From NCBI RefSeq assembly GCF_039537005.1, contig NZ_BAAAZR010000004.1, forward strand, positions 124,001 through 188,000: DNA of 64,000 nt. The letters are read 5' to 3'. Shown here piece after piece: positions 42,798 to 52,964 of the stretch; positions within the stretch are counted from its first letter, which is position 1, and each line of letters starts with the position of its first letter. Source of the DNA: Sphaerisporangium flaviroseum (GTDB lineage: Bacteria > Actinomycetota > Actinomycetes > Streptosporangiales > Streptosporangiaceae). Made by a program: the position numbers and the translations under genes. The notes under the pieces were generated by a model that ran no database searches, had not been told where the DNA came from, and worked only from the letters and a program-made list of their open reading frames with translations.

Positions 42798-44348
42798 ATG
42801 ACCACGTTGCGCCTGGCTCTCACCCTCGCCCTCGCGACCTTGGCCGTGCCGTTGGCGCACATCACGACCGTCCAGGCGGCGGTCACCCGGTACGAGGCGG
42901 AGGACGCGACCATCTCGCGCGGCGCCGTCGAGTCCGACCATCCGGGATTCACCGGCACCGGCTTCGTGAACTACGACAACCTCACCGGCTCGTACGTCGA
43001 CTGGACCGTCGACTCCCCGCAGGCCAGGACCGTCACGCTGACCCTCCGGTACGCCAACGGCACCACCACCGACCGCCCGATGGACATCAGCGTCAACGGC
43101 ACCGTCATCTCGACCGCGCGGCCGTTCAACGGCACCGGCTCCTGGACGAGTTGGGCGACGAACACGCTGACCGTCTCACTGGCCGCCGGGAACAACCACA
43201 TCCGGGCGACCGCCACCACCGCCAACGGCGGGCCTAACGTCGACTCGCTGACGGTCGACGACCAGGCGCCGCCCGCGACGGACTGGTCCAAGGCGGTCGT
43301 GGAGTCGACCATGGCGCGCTTCACGCCGTCGTCGATCGGCGGCTGGAGCTACCCGGTCGGCCTGTACCTGTACGGCCAGCACCTCGTCTACCAGCGCACC
43401 CGCGACCCGCGGTACCTGCAGTACATCAAGAACTGGGCCGACCGCTTCGTGGACGGCAGCGGGAACATCTCGCAGAGCTTCAACAATCTGGACAGCATGG
43501 AGGCGGGCAACGTCCTGCTGATCCTCTGGCAGGAGACCGGCCAGGCGAAATACCGCACGGCAGCACAGAAGATCAGGAACCGGCTCAACACCTATCCACG
43601 CACCTCCGATGGCGGCTTCTGGCACTCCACCTCCGACTCCCGGCAGGGCCAGCTCTGGGCGGACGGCGTGTTCATGGTGAACCCCTTCCTCGCCCGGTAC
43701 GGCCGGCTCTTCAACGACTCCACGTACGCCGACAACGAGGTCGCCAGGCAACTCCTCGTCTACGCCGCCCACCTCAAGCGCAGTTCGGGCCTGCTCTACC
43801 ACGCGTACGACGAACCTGGGGGGCTCACCGCGAGCTGGGTGCATCCGGAGTTCGGCGATACCAACGGCATCTCCTGGTGCCGGGCCATCGGCTGGTACGG
43901 CATGGCCGTGAGCGACGTGCTGGAGATCCTCCCGGCGTCCCACCCGCAGCGGGCCACGCTGATCGGCGTCGTGCGCGACCTGGTCGCCGCGTTCGCCCGC
44001 TACCAGGACCCGGCCACCGGGCGCTGGTTCCAGGTCGTCGACCAGGGGAGCGACTCCGGCAACTGGACCGAGACCTCGTGCTCGGCGATGTACACGTTCA
44101 CGATCTCGCGGGCCGTCGAGCGCGGCTACGTGGACGCGAGTTACAAGGCGAACGCGACCCGCGGCTACCAGGGCGTGCTGCAGAAGGTGTCCATCGGCTC
44201 CGACGGCCGCACCAACGTCTCGGACATCTGCATCGGGACCAACGTGGACGACGTCACCGGCTTCTACTTCAACCGCCCCCGGGCGACGAACGACTTCCAC
44301 GGCCTTGGCGCATTTCTGATCATGAATGAACAGCTGACGCGAACTTGA
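42798..44348 (+). CDS. Secreted GH105 unsaturated uronyl hydrolase with CBM35
   Basis: A 516-residue secreted protein with AAGGAG before the ATG. After a short signal peptide comes a CBM35 (RYEAEDATISRGAVESDHPG) and a six-hairpin (alpha/alpha)6 barrel typical of GH88/GH105: GLYLYGQHLVYQRTRDPRYL, LDSMEAGNVLLILWQETG, LWADGVFMVNPFLARYG with catalytic Asp289, and GRWFQVVDQG. GH105 enzymes hydrate and release the 4,5-unsaturated uronic acid left by pectin or rhamnogalacturonan lyases. An extracellular GH105 with a binding module is somewhat unusual, as many are cytoplasmic. It faces away from the sugar dehydrogenase across a shared regulatory region. Confidence 0.88.
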   Translation: MTTLRLALTLALATLAVPLAHITTVQAAVTRYEAEDATISRGAVESDHPGFTGTGFVNYDNLTGSYVDWTVDSPQARTVTLTLRYANGTTTDRPMDISVNGTVISTARPFNGTGSWTSWATNTLTVSLAAGNNHIRATATTANGGPNVDSLTVDDQAPPATDWSKAVVESTMARFTPSSIGGWSYPVGLYLYGQHLVYQRTRDPRYLQYIKNWADRFVDGSGNISQSFNNLDSMEAGNVLLILWQETGQAKYRTAAQKIRNRLNTYPRTSDGGFWHSTSDSRQGQLWADGVFMVNPFLARYGRLFNDSTYADNEVARQLLVYAAHLKRSSGLLYHAYDEPGGLTASWVHPEFGDTNGISWCRAIGWYGMAVSDVLEILPASHPQRATLIGVVRDLVAAFARYQDPATGRWFQVVDQGSDSGNWTETSCSAMYTFTISRAVERGYVDASYKANATRGYQGVLQKVSIGSDGRTNVSDICIGTNVDDVTGFYFNRPRATNDFHGLGAFLIMNEQLTRT

Positions 44349-44605
44349 CGCCTTCGCAGCCCGTTCCGCGGCTTGGAGACGGGCAGGCCGAGAGGACAGG
44401 TCATGGCGATGCTACGGCCGTCGTGATGGAGGACGGCGGCGAGGCGGCCGGCCGATCGTCCGGTCGCTCGAATCGCGTACGACCAGTTCCAGCGGCGCGC
44501 CGACCTCGGAGCCGCTGTCGGTGCCCCACACGGAATAAATCGGTCCAAGGCGTGAACTTCTACCCCCACATTGGCGTCATTAGGGCATGCCAGGAGGTAG
44601 CCGAA
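44349..44605. other. Intergenic segment, no gene seen
   Basis: About 255 bases between GH105 and the sensor kinase leader. No convincing frame or strong hairpin was found. It contains AGGAGG at 44591-44596, the ribosome site of the short leader ORF that follows. Confidence 0.6.
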
Positions 44606-44656
44606 ATGACGCTGAGCAGGATCGGAGCGCGGCGCAGGGGGTGGGAGTCACAGTAA
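44606..44656 (+). CDS. Possible 16-residue leader peptide of the sensor kinase
   Basis: MTLSRIGARRRGWESQ, with an AGGAGG site eight bases before the ATG, the best ribosome site around. It overlaps or abuts the likely starts of the kinase gene (GTG 44641 or GTG 44662). It may couple translation. A conserved peptide function cannot be shown from one sequence. Confidence 0.4.
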   Translation: MTLSRIGARRRGWESQ

Positions 44657-46632
44657 GACGCGTGACAGTTACCGCGTCGGCCGTCGCGTCCGCGGCGCTG
44701 GTACTGCTCTCGCTCGTCATCACCTTCACGCTTCCCCCGGCGTGGCGCCCGGTCCCGCCGGTCATTCCCGACACCGCCGCCGGGATGATGTTCCCGATCG
44801 TGGCCGCGTTTCTCATCGCACACCGGCCGCGCCTGGTCACGGCGTGGCTGATGTGCGCCGGTGGCCTGATGTGCGCACTCAACGTCGCAGCCACGGCCCT
44901 GATGCTGCGCGCCGCCGCGGACGGGCACCTTGCGCTCGCCGGCTACCTGCGCTACCCGGCCATCGCGGGCTGGGCGTTCGGCGGACTGCTGCTCGCCATC
45001 CTGGCCCCGCTCTACTCGCCCGACGGACGCCTGCCGTCTCCCGGCTGGCGGTGGGTGGCCTGGCTCGGCATCGGACTCAGGACGCTGGAAGTCGTGCGCG
45101 ACGTCGTCCGGCCCACGTCAGCGGCCACCACGCATCCCTATGGACGGATCATCCCCAACCCCCTGGAGATCCCGGCGCTCGCGCCGTACTTCGGCACGAT
45201 CACCCACGTGACGGCCTCGGGCGTCGCCGTCGTGGTGGTGGCGGCGCTGCTCTCCCTGGGAGTGCGGTTCCGCCGCTCCGACGGGGTCGTGCGCCGCCAG
45301 ATCGCGTGGCCGGCGCTTGCTTTCGCCGTATACGTGGTCTTCCTGATGATGTTCTTCCTGGGCGGGCCGGACTTCTGGCTGCCCGTCACCGTCTGGACGG
45401 GGCTGCTGCCGTTCGCGATCGCGTTCGCGGTCATGAGGTACCGGCTCTACGGCATCGATACCGTGATCAGCCGCACCGTCGTCACGGCCGGGCTGCTCGC
45501 CACGGTCGGCGCGGTCTACTTCGGCGCGGGCGCCGTGTCGAGCCTGGTGGTGTCCGGCTATCACCCGGTGGGCGGGCTGGCCGCGGCGCTGTTCGCCGGG
45601 GCCTTCTTCCAGCCGATGCGGCGCGCACTGCAGCGCAGCGTGGACCGGATGCTGTACGGCAGCGTCGGCGATCCCCGGCTGCTTGCCGAACGGCTCACCC
45701 AGGAGCTGCGCCGGGCCGACCCGGCCGAGGCGCTGACGTCCGTGATCACCGTCGTCCGGGACGGCCTGGGCGTCACGGGCACCGCCGTCGAGGTCACCGA
45801 CGGGCAGCCCCGCTACCTGGAGAGCGGCGTGGTCGGTACCGATCCCCGGCGGATCCCGCTCGTCTGGCACGGCGAACTGGTGGGCAGCCTCCTCATCGGC
45901 CCGCAGGGGCCGCGCCGGTTCGCCGTGGCGCACGACGACCGTGTCCTGGCCACGCTCACGCCCTACGCCGCCGACGTGGCGCACGCCGTCCGGATGGCCG
46001 CCAACCTGCAACGCTCGCGCGAGCGCATTCTCACCGCGCGGGAGGAGGAACGCCGGCGGCTCCGCCGGGACCTGCACGACGGCCTCGGCCAGACGCTGAG
46101 CTCCATGGCCATGACGATCAACATCGCCAGGGTCACGCTGAAGGACTCGGTCAAGGCCGCGGACAGACTGCTCGTTGACCTGCGCACCGGGATGGACGCC
46201 GTCGGCGGAGACATCCGCGAGCTCGTGTACGGCCTGCGTCCCCCGGCTCTGGACGACCTCGGCCTGGAAGGGGCGATCCGGGCACTCGCCGGCGGAGGGC
46301 CGCCCACGACTCAGGTCACGGTGTCGGGCGACCTCGCCGAACTCCCCGCCGCCGTGGAGGTGGCCGTCTACCGCATCGTCCAGGAGGCCCTCACCAACAT
46401 CCACAAGCACGCTCGCGCCGGCACGGCCCAGGTGGAGGTGGCGCGAACCGACGCGCTGCGGGTCCGCATCAGCGATGACGGCGCCGGACTGCCTTCGACG
46501 GTACGTGCCGGAGTCGGGACGGCCTCCATGCGCGAGCGTGCGGCCGAGCTCGGCGGCACCTGCACGACCACCTCCTCGCCCGGCGGCGGAACCGTGGTCG
46601 AGGCCCTGATCCCGCTCCCGAGCAACGCTTGA
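44641..46632 (+). CDS. NarL-type sensor histidine kinase, orphan
   Basis: About 663 residues from GTG 44641; ATG 44587 and GTG 44662 are alternatives. The N-terminal half has eight or nine membrane spans in pairs. A GAF-like region (GDPRLLAERLTQELRRADPA, RIPLVWHGELVGSLLIG) follows, then the HisKA_3 motif RRDLHDGLGQTLSS with His479, and a HATPase_c domain (VYRIVQEALTNIHKHA, SDDGAGLPS). Kinases of this class phosphorylate NarL/LuxR-type regulators, but no response regulator gene is adjacent in the window. The membrane-rich sensor and lack of a large extracellular loop suggest it senses the membrane state or a lipophilic ligand. Confidence 0.85.
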   Translation: MGVTVRRVTVTASAVASAALVLLSLVITFTLPPAWRPVPPVIPDTAAGMMFPIVAAFLIAHRPRLVTAWLMCAGGLMCALNVAATALMLRAAADGHLALAGYLRYPAIAGWAFGGLLLAILAPLYSPDGRLPSPGWRWVAWLGIGLRTLEVVRDVVRPTSAATTHPYGRIIPNPLEIPALAPYFGTITHVTASGVAVVVVAALLSLGVRFRRSDGVVRRQIAWPALAFAVYVVFLMMFFLGGPDFWLPVTVWTGLLPFAIAFAVMRYRLYGIDTVISRTVVTAGLLATVGAVYFGAGAVSSLVVSGYHPVGGLAAALFAGAFFQPMRRALQRSVDRMLYGSVGDPRLLAERLTQELRRADPAEALTSVITVVRDGLGVTGTAVEVTDGQPRYLESGVVGTDPRRIPLVWHGELVGSLLIGPQGPRRFAVAHDDRVLATLTPYAADVAHAVRMAANLQRSRERILTAREEERRRLRRDLHDGLGQTLSSMAMTINIARVTLKDSVKAADRLLVDLRTGMDAVGGDIRELVYGLRPPALDDLGLEGAIRALAGGGPPTTQVTVSGDLAELPAAVEVAVYRIVQEALTNIHKHARAGTAQVEVARTDALRVRISDDGAGLPSTVRAGVGTASMRERAAELGGTCTTTSSPGGGTVVEALIPLPSNA

Positions 46633-47147
46633 GACACCCCGCCAAGTTGCGTCGCCTGCAGGCCTTGCGCGGCCGCCAGGACGAAGCACCGACCCGCGAT
46701 GACCCAACGTTAGAAAACCGTGCACTCAGATCTGCTTCAGACGCGCCCGCCGCGTCTCGAAGGTGCCCTTGGCCCAGTTCCACTTCGCGACGCCGCCGTG
46801 CGCCACGCCGACCGCGATCGTCGCGTCGACGAGTCGCTCGACCTCGCCCTCTCAGCGCGTTTTTGTTTGGCCTGAGAAAAGGATTGTCGAACAACTCCAT
46901 GGCGGCTACATCTGATGCAGGCCTGCCCGAGGTGAGCATGAAGCCTCACATCTCGGGGGCCGCCGGTCCGGAAATCCTTTGTCACCCGGCGCCGTTCCCG
47001 AGATGGCGCCACCGGAGAACACCGACCGCGTATCGCGGCGGCAACAGTTGCTGACTCCAGTTTGCTCAATTCTGTTTTCGCGCGCCCTGTTCCGGGCTCT
47101 CAGCCAGCGGCCTGCGCCATCGGCGGGCAGCACACAAGGAGATTGAC
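46633..47147. other. Intergenic region with possible gene debris
   Basis: About 515 bases before the toxin gene. On the minus strand a stop-bounded frame at about 46726-46863 reads protein-like (VERLVDATIAVGVAHGGVAK and WNWAKGTFETRRARLKQI) and may be the 3' end of a lost gene that I do not recognise. Otherwise the region holds the toxin leader, with AAGGAG seven bases before the toxin GTG. Confidence 0.4.
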
Positions 47148-50100
47148 GTGGTAGAACGGCTGCTCACCCGGCTGTTATGTGTTGTCGTCCTGGTCCTGTC
47201 CCTTGGCGTGGCGACCCACCCCGCAAGGGCGGTCGGTCAGGCAAGGGTCGGCGGCAGCGTTGCCGGCGCGGCCGGATCATCGGTGGCGGCTTCGGCTGTG
47301 CAGCCCGGGCCGGGCCAGTACTACGGTGCGCGGGTTCGCGTGTTGAACAACGTGTCCATCGCGGGCGGGGCGACCTCGACGGTCAAAGTGACCGGGGTGG
47401 GCACGGTACCGGCTTCGGGAGTCTCCTCGATCGCGGTGAACGTGGCGGCCCGTGGGGCCGGCGCGGCGGGTGGGCTGGTCGTCTATCCCTCAGAACTGAC
47501 CGCGGCCCCCGCCGTCACCGGAGCCCGCTACCGGTCAGGGGTATGGGACGATCAACTGCTGATCGTGAAGGCCGGGTCCGACGGTTCGGTCAAGGTCAAG
47601 AACACCGGTTCAGCCGCGGCCAGTGTCTACCTCGACATCCACGGCTACACCGTGGCGGCGGCCGCGGCGACCGCCGGGGCCGCGTACGTGCCGTTGAACA
47701 CCTCACGGCTCATCAGCAACAAGAGCGTTCCGGCCAACGCCGCTTCCTCGTTCCAGGTGACCGGAATCGGAGGGATCCCATCGGCTGATGTGGCGTTCGT
47801 CGCGTTGACCCTTGTGGTGAAGGGCACCGCGGCCAGCCAGGTGACCGCCTACCCCTCGGGGGCGACCAAGCCGGTGGGGTCGAACATCGACTACCGGCCC
47901 TCGGCGTTCATCTCCAACCTGGTGATCGTGGCACCGGGTCCGGACGGGAAGATCACCATCCACAACGGGGGTGCGGCCGCGCTCACGGTCTACGGGGACG
48001 CGGCCGGGTATTTCGCCGCGCCGCCTGCCTCGGTGCCCGGGACGGCGGCGGTGCCCGTGACGCCCGCCAGAATCGTGACCGGTGCCGCCGTCGCCGCCGG
48101 TGCCGCCTACACGGTGGCACCGCTGGGCAAGGCAGGCGTTCCCGCGAGCGGGGTCGGTGGCGTGGGGGTCAACATCACGGCCAACAGCACCGGCAGCGGC
48201 CTGCTGCGCATCCATCCCTCCGGCCAGTCCGGCGTGCCCAGCGGCGGATCGTTCTCCTATCAGGCCGGCGACTACTGGTCCACCTTCGTCCCGGTCAAGC
48301 TGGGCACGGACGGCAAGTTCGTCATCCTCAACACCGGCAGCGCCTCCATCAGCCTGTCGGTGGACACCTTCGGCTACCACAGGCCACCGGCCGCCCCTTC
48401 CCCGCCGACCAACGTGACCGCGCAAGGGGGCGGGGGGCAGGCGACCGTATCCTGGGGGCGACCTGTCGACGGCGGTGCGATGATCACCGGTTACACCGTG
48501 GTCACCTCTCCCGGCGAACAGACGATCACCGTCGCGGGGACCCAGCTGCAGGCCACCGTCACCGGACTGACCAACGGCACCGCCTACACCTTCACCGTCA
48601 CCGCGACCAACGCGGTGGGCACCTCCGATGCCTCCCAGCCCTCGCCGGCCGTCACGCCGGGGCGCGTCCCCGGGGCGCCCACCGATGTGATCGCGGCCGC
48701 CGCCGACGGCAGTGCCAGTGTTGGATGGCAGGCTCCTGCCGACACGGGAACCAGTCCCATCACCAAGTACACCGTCACCGAGGTCGCCACCAGAAAAACG
48801 GTGACCACCTCCGGGGAGACCACGGCACTGTTCACCGCCCTGGAGAACGGGAAGCCCTACAGCTTCGAGGTCAAAGCCACCAACGCCACCGGTGATTCGG
48901 TGTGGTCGGCACTGTCGAACACGGTGACTCCGCAACCACTGCCACTCCCCGGACGCCCGTTCATCACCGACGCCCAGCCGGCCGACGCTCGGGTGGAGCT
49001 GGCCTGGGCTCCGCCGCCGACGGGGGCGCGTGCGGTGACCAAATATCGGATCGCCGTGCAACCTGGTGGCACGACGCTCGACATCGAGCCCGAAACGGGC
49101 AAGGCCGTGGTCAAGGACCTGGTCAACGGGACCGCTTACAGCTTCACGGTAACCGCCATCAATGCCAACGGAGCGGGCCAGCCCTCCCTGCCGGCGTATG
49201 CCACCCCAGGGCAGGGGCAGACCCCGCTACAGCCCACGATCGTCGGGGTGATCCCGCAGGATGGCCGCATCGACGTACGGTGGCTGCCCACCCAGGACGG
49301 CGGCGCACCGGTGACGGCCTACAAGCTGTCAGCGGCTCCCGGAGAGGCGCAGGTGAGCGTACCGGGGGAGGCGACCACGGCGTCCCTCACCGGCCTGAGT
49401 AACGGCACCGCGTACGCTGTGCGGCTGGTCGCCGTCAACAAGAACGGGACAAGCTCACCGACCCTCACCGAGAATCACATTCCCGCCGCGCATCGTGCTC
49501 CCGGGCCCCCGGTCGACTTGGAGGCCAGTGCCACGGGTCACGGACAGGCGGAGGTCACCTGGTCGCCACCCGCCGATCCCGGAACCTCTGCGATCAGCGA
49601 GTACGTCATCTCGGCGAGCCCAGGCGGCAAGAGCACGACCTCCACGACCTGTGACGGCCAGGAGCGCTGCAGCGTGACCATCGGCGAACTGGACCCCACG
49701 GCCGACCACACCTTCACCGTGGCCGCCGTGAGCCCTGACGGCACGGGCGCCGTCGGCGAGGCGACGGCGCCCATCCGGCCGCACCTCAATCTGAAGGCCG
49801 AACCCTGGCAGCTGTCGCCGGTCGCCGCGGACACACTCACCTCGGTGGCGGGCGATGGAATCCTGGTGTTCGACAACCCGCCTGAGGAGGTCACCGAACT
49901 TACCGCAGGGCGTTATGTGATCATCCCGCCGACCCGTGCCGCGCCGGACGGCCTACTCAGGAAGATCGTGAAGACCGTCTCTTCCGGAAGCCGCATCCGC
50001 ATCTCCAGCGTGCCGGCGTCCTTGACCGACTTCATCGTCGACGGTGACTTCACCGGCCAGGTGACCATGGGTGCGGACGACCTCGCCGATCCCCTGCCCG

Positions 50101-52964
50101 GGTCGGCGGCGACCCGGCCGGAAGTGGCCGGTGAAGTGCCGGTGGGTGCCCCCTTGCGCTTCCCGCTGCACTACGGCATCGGCAAGACCGGACGCGTGGA
50201 CGCCGATCTGGTCCTCGCTCCGAAACTGGTCTACAACCTGCGGATCCGCTTGGGTGTGGTGTCCGGCCGCGTGGCGTTGCACAACCAGCTCAGCGGGCAC
50301 CTGCGGGTGCAGGCGGCCCGGCAGGAGGAATGGACCAAGCAGTTCGACCTCGGCAAGTGGAAGTTCGTAAAGATGATCAAGGCCGGGAAAAGCAGGATCC
50401 CTGTCGTCGGCACGAGCGTCCTGACCGCCAAGGCGCAGGCCGATGCCTCGGGTGCGGTGACCCTGGCCGGGAGTCCCGACATCACCGCCGGGGTGGCGGC
50501 AGAGATCACCGGGTGGAAGGCGACCTTGGGGCCGGTCTTCCAGGACCGCACCGTCGCGCAGCAACCGCAGATCGACGGAACAGCCTCGGCTCGCCTCGAA
50601 CTCACGGCGGGGCAGTTCATATCGCTGGCCGGCACCATCGGGCTGGGCGCCGAGGTCAACCCCTATCTGTTGGCCAAGGCCGACGTCAACGCCGACCCGT
50701 GGTGGTGGATACGCGCAGGTGCCGTCATCCGGCAATGCTTCTCCTGGTTCGACCAGTGCACCCCCGCGGCGCTGTCCAGGGATATGTGGACCACCCTCAA
50801 AAGCGCCGACGGGCCGTTCCGCGGAATTTCGATCACCCCCGGCCACGCCACCACGACCCGGGGACAACCGGTCGATTTCAATGCGATCACGCACAACGCG
50901 CCGAACGGGCCGGTTCGCTGGGAGGTCGTGGAGGGTCCGGGATCGATCGACCAGAACGGCGTGTACGTCTCGGGCACCGCCGGTGATGCGGTGGTCCGTG
51001 CCGTCCGCGAGGACGGCGGTGTCGACGATCCGACCGCGGAGGCCACTGTCGAGGTGGACCCGAACCTCCCCGGCGCCCCGATCGATGTCAAGGCGGCCGC
51101 CGGCCCGCTGTCGGCACACATCAGCTGGCAACCCCCACCCGGCACCCTGGTCGGAATCACCGGCTACACCATCGTCGCCACCCCGCTGGAGGCAGGCCAC
51201 GAGCAGACCACCGGCTACGGCAGCTCCTCCGACCGTGCGTTCGATGTCCGCGACCTCGCACCCGACGTGCTCTACGCCCTCCGCGTGTACGCCACCAGCC
51301 AGCATGGCACCGGGCCGCCCTCAGAGACGATCACCGTCAAACCCTCGCGCGGGCTGATGCCGGAGGGCGATGCCAGGAACCTCGCCGTGGACGCCGGCGG
51401 AATCCCCGACACCAAACGAGACCTCGGCGGCTACGGTGCGGTCCTGTCCGGCGACGGGCGATATGCGTTCTTCGCCGCCGAGGCCAGCAGCAACCTGATG
51501 CCCCCAGAAGCCTTCGACCCCGACAGCGACGCGAACTACGTGCTCCGCAAGGACATCGAAACCGGAGAGATCGATCTGGTCTCCCGCCGTCCCGACGGTC
51601 ACACTCCGGCACCGGTTGATCTGAACAGGGGACTTTCGGTCGCGTCGGACGGCTCAAAAGCCGCCTACATCACCATGCCCGACGGGGGGACGACCTGGTG
51701 GGACGAGAGCATCGATCTCATCGTCAGCGACGTCGACACCGACGATACCTGGCTGGTCTACGACGGCCATGCCGATGTCGCACCCGCGTACGTCCGTGCC
51801 ATCAGCGGTGACGGCGAAATCGCCCTGTTCGAGCTCTGGAGGCTCGACAACGCGAATTACGGGGACGAGCTGATCTGGCGCGAGCGCGGGGGCGCCTCGC
51901 AGACGGTCCTCCTAGAGACGCCGGAAGGAGCGGCGTTAGGTTCTGGAGCCCACATGGCCGCGGACGGTGAAACCATCGCGTACGCGGCCTCAACCTGGCT
52001 GGAGGACCGCAGCACCTATCGACATGAGATAAGAATCTACTACAGCAGCACAAAAACGACGGAAACCTCCGTCGAAGTCTACGGACACTCGGCCTCTCCC
52101 GGATATCACGGCGTGCACTTCCCGAAACTGTCGCCGGACGGGTCGACACTCGCTTATTCGTTTGAAACCGGATTTGCGCAGTTCGATGCCTACGTGAAGA
52201 AAGTGACGGCTACAGGCGCATGGGGAACCCATGTGACGCCAGGCTACGTTTCCGCGATGAGCACGTACGGCCGCTTCATCGGTTACTGGTCACAGTCCAC
52301 CAGGGGAGGATATTACGATGCCGTCGCCGGCAGCGGCATCGAGTCGGCGCAGGGCTTTGTCAAGGATGTCTCCTACGACGGAAGCGCCACCATATCCATC
52401 GGCAACTGCTCGGGTCAGTGTGTGCGAGGCGTGTGGTACCAGCGCTATGACGTACCCGGCACCCGGGGAAGCCTGGCGGCATGCAACGTTCCCGACTATG
52501 GCTACATCGGCGAGCACGATAGAAGGACGGGAATACGAGTGAAACTGTGCTTCCCGATGCCTGAAGGATCCTCCGCGAGCAGGGGCATCAAGCCGCCCGG
52601 CTGGCCGATCGAGAATGAGAAAATCCCCGGCTCGGACGAATGGCGATACGCTCGCGGGCATCTTCTGGCCAAGCAACTCGGAGGGTCGGGCACCGACGCG
52701 CGCAACCTGGTCACGCTGTTCCAGCTCGCCAACCGGGTACTGATGGACCCGGAGGAGGACAAGGTCGCCGAAGAGGTGAAGGACAGAGACGATGTCTACT
52801 ATTACGTCTCCCCGGTCTACTCTGACGCATACGAAGACCTGGACGACCGTATGCCGGACAAGATCCACCTCGTCGCCAGCGGTGAAAACGGCTTCTTCCT
52901 GGATGCCTGCATCCCCAATCTCGAAGGGGGCACGGTCACCTATGACAACCCCTGCAACGCTTGA
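47148..52964 (+). CDS. Giant secreted multidomain protein with C-terminal nuclease (polymorphic toxin candidate)
   Basis: A 1938-residue secreted protein. A signal peptide ends at about 28. Three repeats of a domain of about 115 residues follow (about 53-168, 179-290, 301-411), each ending in a (D)xxGY(F/T/H) strand and including NLVIVAPGPDGKITI-type motifs, as in many actinobacterial surface proteins. Five fibronectin type III domains fill about 412-880. A unique region (885-1225), an Ig-like domain (1225-1303) and a sixth FN3 (1304-1400) lead to a WD/PD40-like propeller (about 1415-1760). The last 170 residues match DNA/RNA non-specific endonuclease domains: YARGHLLAKQLGGSGTDARN with His1838 as likely catalytic base, then LFQLANRVL and YYYVSPVYSD. 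The SUKH gene overlaps its end. Confidence 0.85.
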   Translation: MVERLLTRLLCVVVLVLSLGVATHPARAVGQARVGGSVAGAAGSSVAASAVQPGPGQYYGARVRVLNNVSIAGGATSTVKVTGVGTVPASGVSSIAVNVAARGAGAAGGLVVYPSELTAAPAVTGARYRSGVWDDQLLIVKAGSDGSVKVKNTGSAAASVYLDIHGYTVAAAAATAGAAYVPLNTSRLISNKSVPANAASSFQVTGIGGIPSADVAFVALTLVVKGTAASQVTAYPSGATKPVGSNIDYRPSAFISNLVIVAPGPDGKITIHNGGAAALTVYGDAAGYFAAPPASVPGTAAVPVTPARIVTGAAVAAGAAYTVAPLGKAGVPASGVGGVGVNITANSTGSGLLRIHPSGQSGVPSGGSFSYQAGDYWSTFVPVKLGTDGKFVILNTGSASISLSVDTFGYHRPPAAPSPPTNVTAQGGGGQATVSWGRPVDGGAMITGYTVVTSPGEQTITVAGTQLQATVTGLTNGTAYTFTVTATNAVGTSDASQPSPAVTPGRVPGAPTDVIAAAADGSASVGWQAPADTGTSPITKYTVTEVATRKTVTTSGETTALFTALENGKPYSFEVKATNATGDSVWSALSNTVTPQPLPLPGRPFITDAQPADARVELAWAPPPTGARAVTKYRIAVQPGGTTLDIEPETGKAVVKDLVNGTAYSFTVTAINANGAGQPSLPAYATPGQGQTPLQPTIVGVIPQDGRIDVRWLPTQDGGAPVTAYKLSAAPGEAQVSVPGEATTASLTGLSNGTAYAVRLVAVNKNGTSSPTLTENHIPAAHRAPGPPVDLEASATGHGQAEVTWSPPADPGTSAISEYVISASPGGKSTTSTTCDGQERCSVTIGELDPTADHTFTVAAVSPDGTGAVGEATAPIRPHLNLKAEPWQLSPVAADTLTSVAGDGILVFDNPPEEVTELTAGRYVIIPPTRAAPDGLLRKIVKTVSSGSRIRISSVPASLTDFIVDGDFTGQVTMGADDLADPLPGSAATRPEVAGEVPVGAPLRFPLHYGIGKTGRVDADLVLAPKLVYNLRIRLGVVSGRVALHNQLSGHLRVQAARQEEWTKQFDLGKWKFVKMIKAGKSRIPVVGTSVLTAKAQADASGAVTLAGSPDITAGVAAEITGWKATLGPVFQDRTVAQQPQIDGTASARLELTAGQFISLAGTIGLGAEVNPYLLAKADVNADPWWWIRAGAVIRQCFSWFDQCTPAALSRDMWTTLKSADGPFRGISITPGHATTTRGQPVDFNAITHNAPNGPVRWEVVEGPGSIDQNGVYVSGTAGDAVVRAVREDGGVDDPTAEATVEVDPNLPGAPIDVKAAAGPLSAHISWQPPPGTLVGITGYTIVATPLEAGHEQTTGYGSSSDRAFDVRDLAPDVLYALRVYATSQHGTGPPSETITVKPSRGLMPEGDARNLAVDAGGIPDTKRDLGGYGAVLSGDGRYAFFAAEASSNLMPPEAFDPDSDANYVLRKDIETGEIDLVSRRPDGHTPAPVDLNRGLSVASDGSKAAYITMPDGGTTWWDESIDLIVSDVDTDDTWLVYDGHADVAPAYVRAISGDGEIALFELWRLDNANYGDELIWRERGGASQTVLLETPEGAALGSGAHMAADGETIAYAASTWLEDRSTYRHEIRIYYSSTKTTETSVEVYGHSASPGYHGVHFPKLSPDGSTLAYSFETGFAQFDAYVKKVTATGAWGTHVTPGYVSAMSTYGRFIGYWSQSTRGGYYDAVAGSGIESAQGFVKDVSYDGSATISIGNCSGQCVRGVWYQRYDVPGTRGSLAACNVPDYGYIGEHDRRTGIRVKLCFPMPEGSSASRGIKPPGWPIENEKIPGSDEWRYARGHLLAKQLGGSGTDARNLVTLFQLANRVLMDPEEDKVAEEVKDRDDVYYYVSPVYSDAYEDLDDRMPDKIHLVASGENGFFLDACIPNLEGGTVTYDNPCNA

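Noticed and set aside
46726..46863. Minus-strand frame ending KGTFETRRARLKQI as a gene
   Set aside because: A stop lies about 40 codons upstream and there is no start or site; at most a gene fragment, noted only in the intergenic entry.
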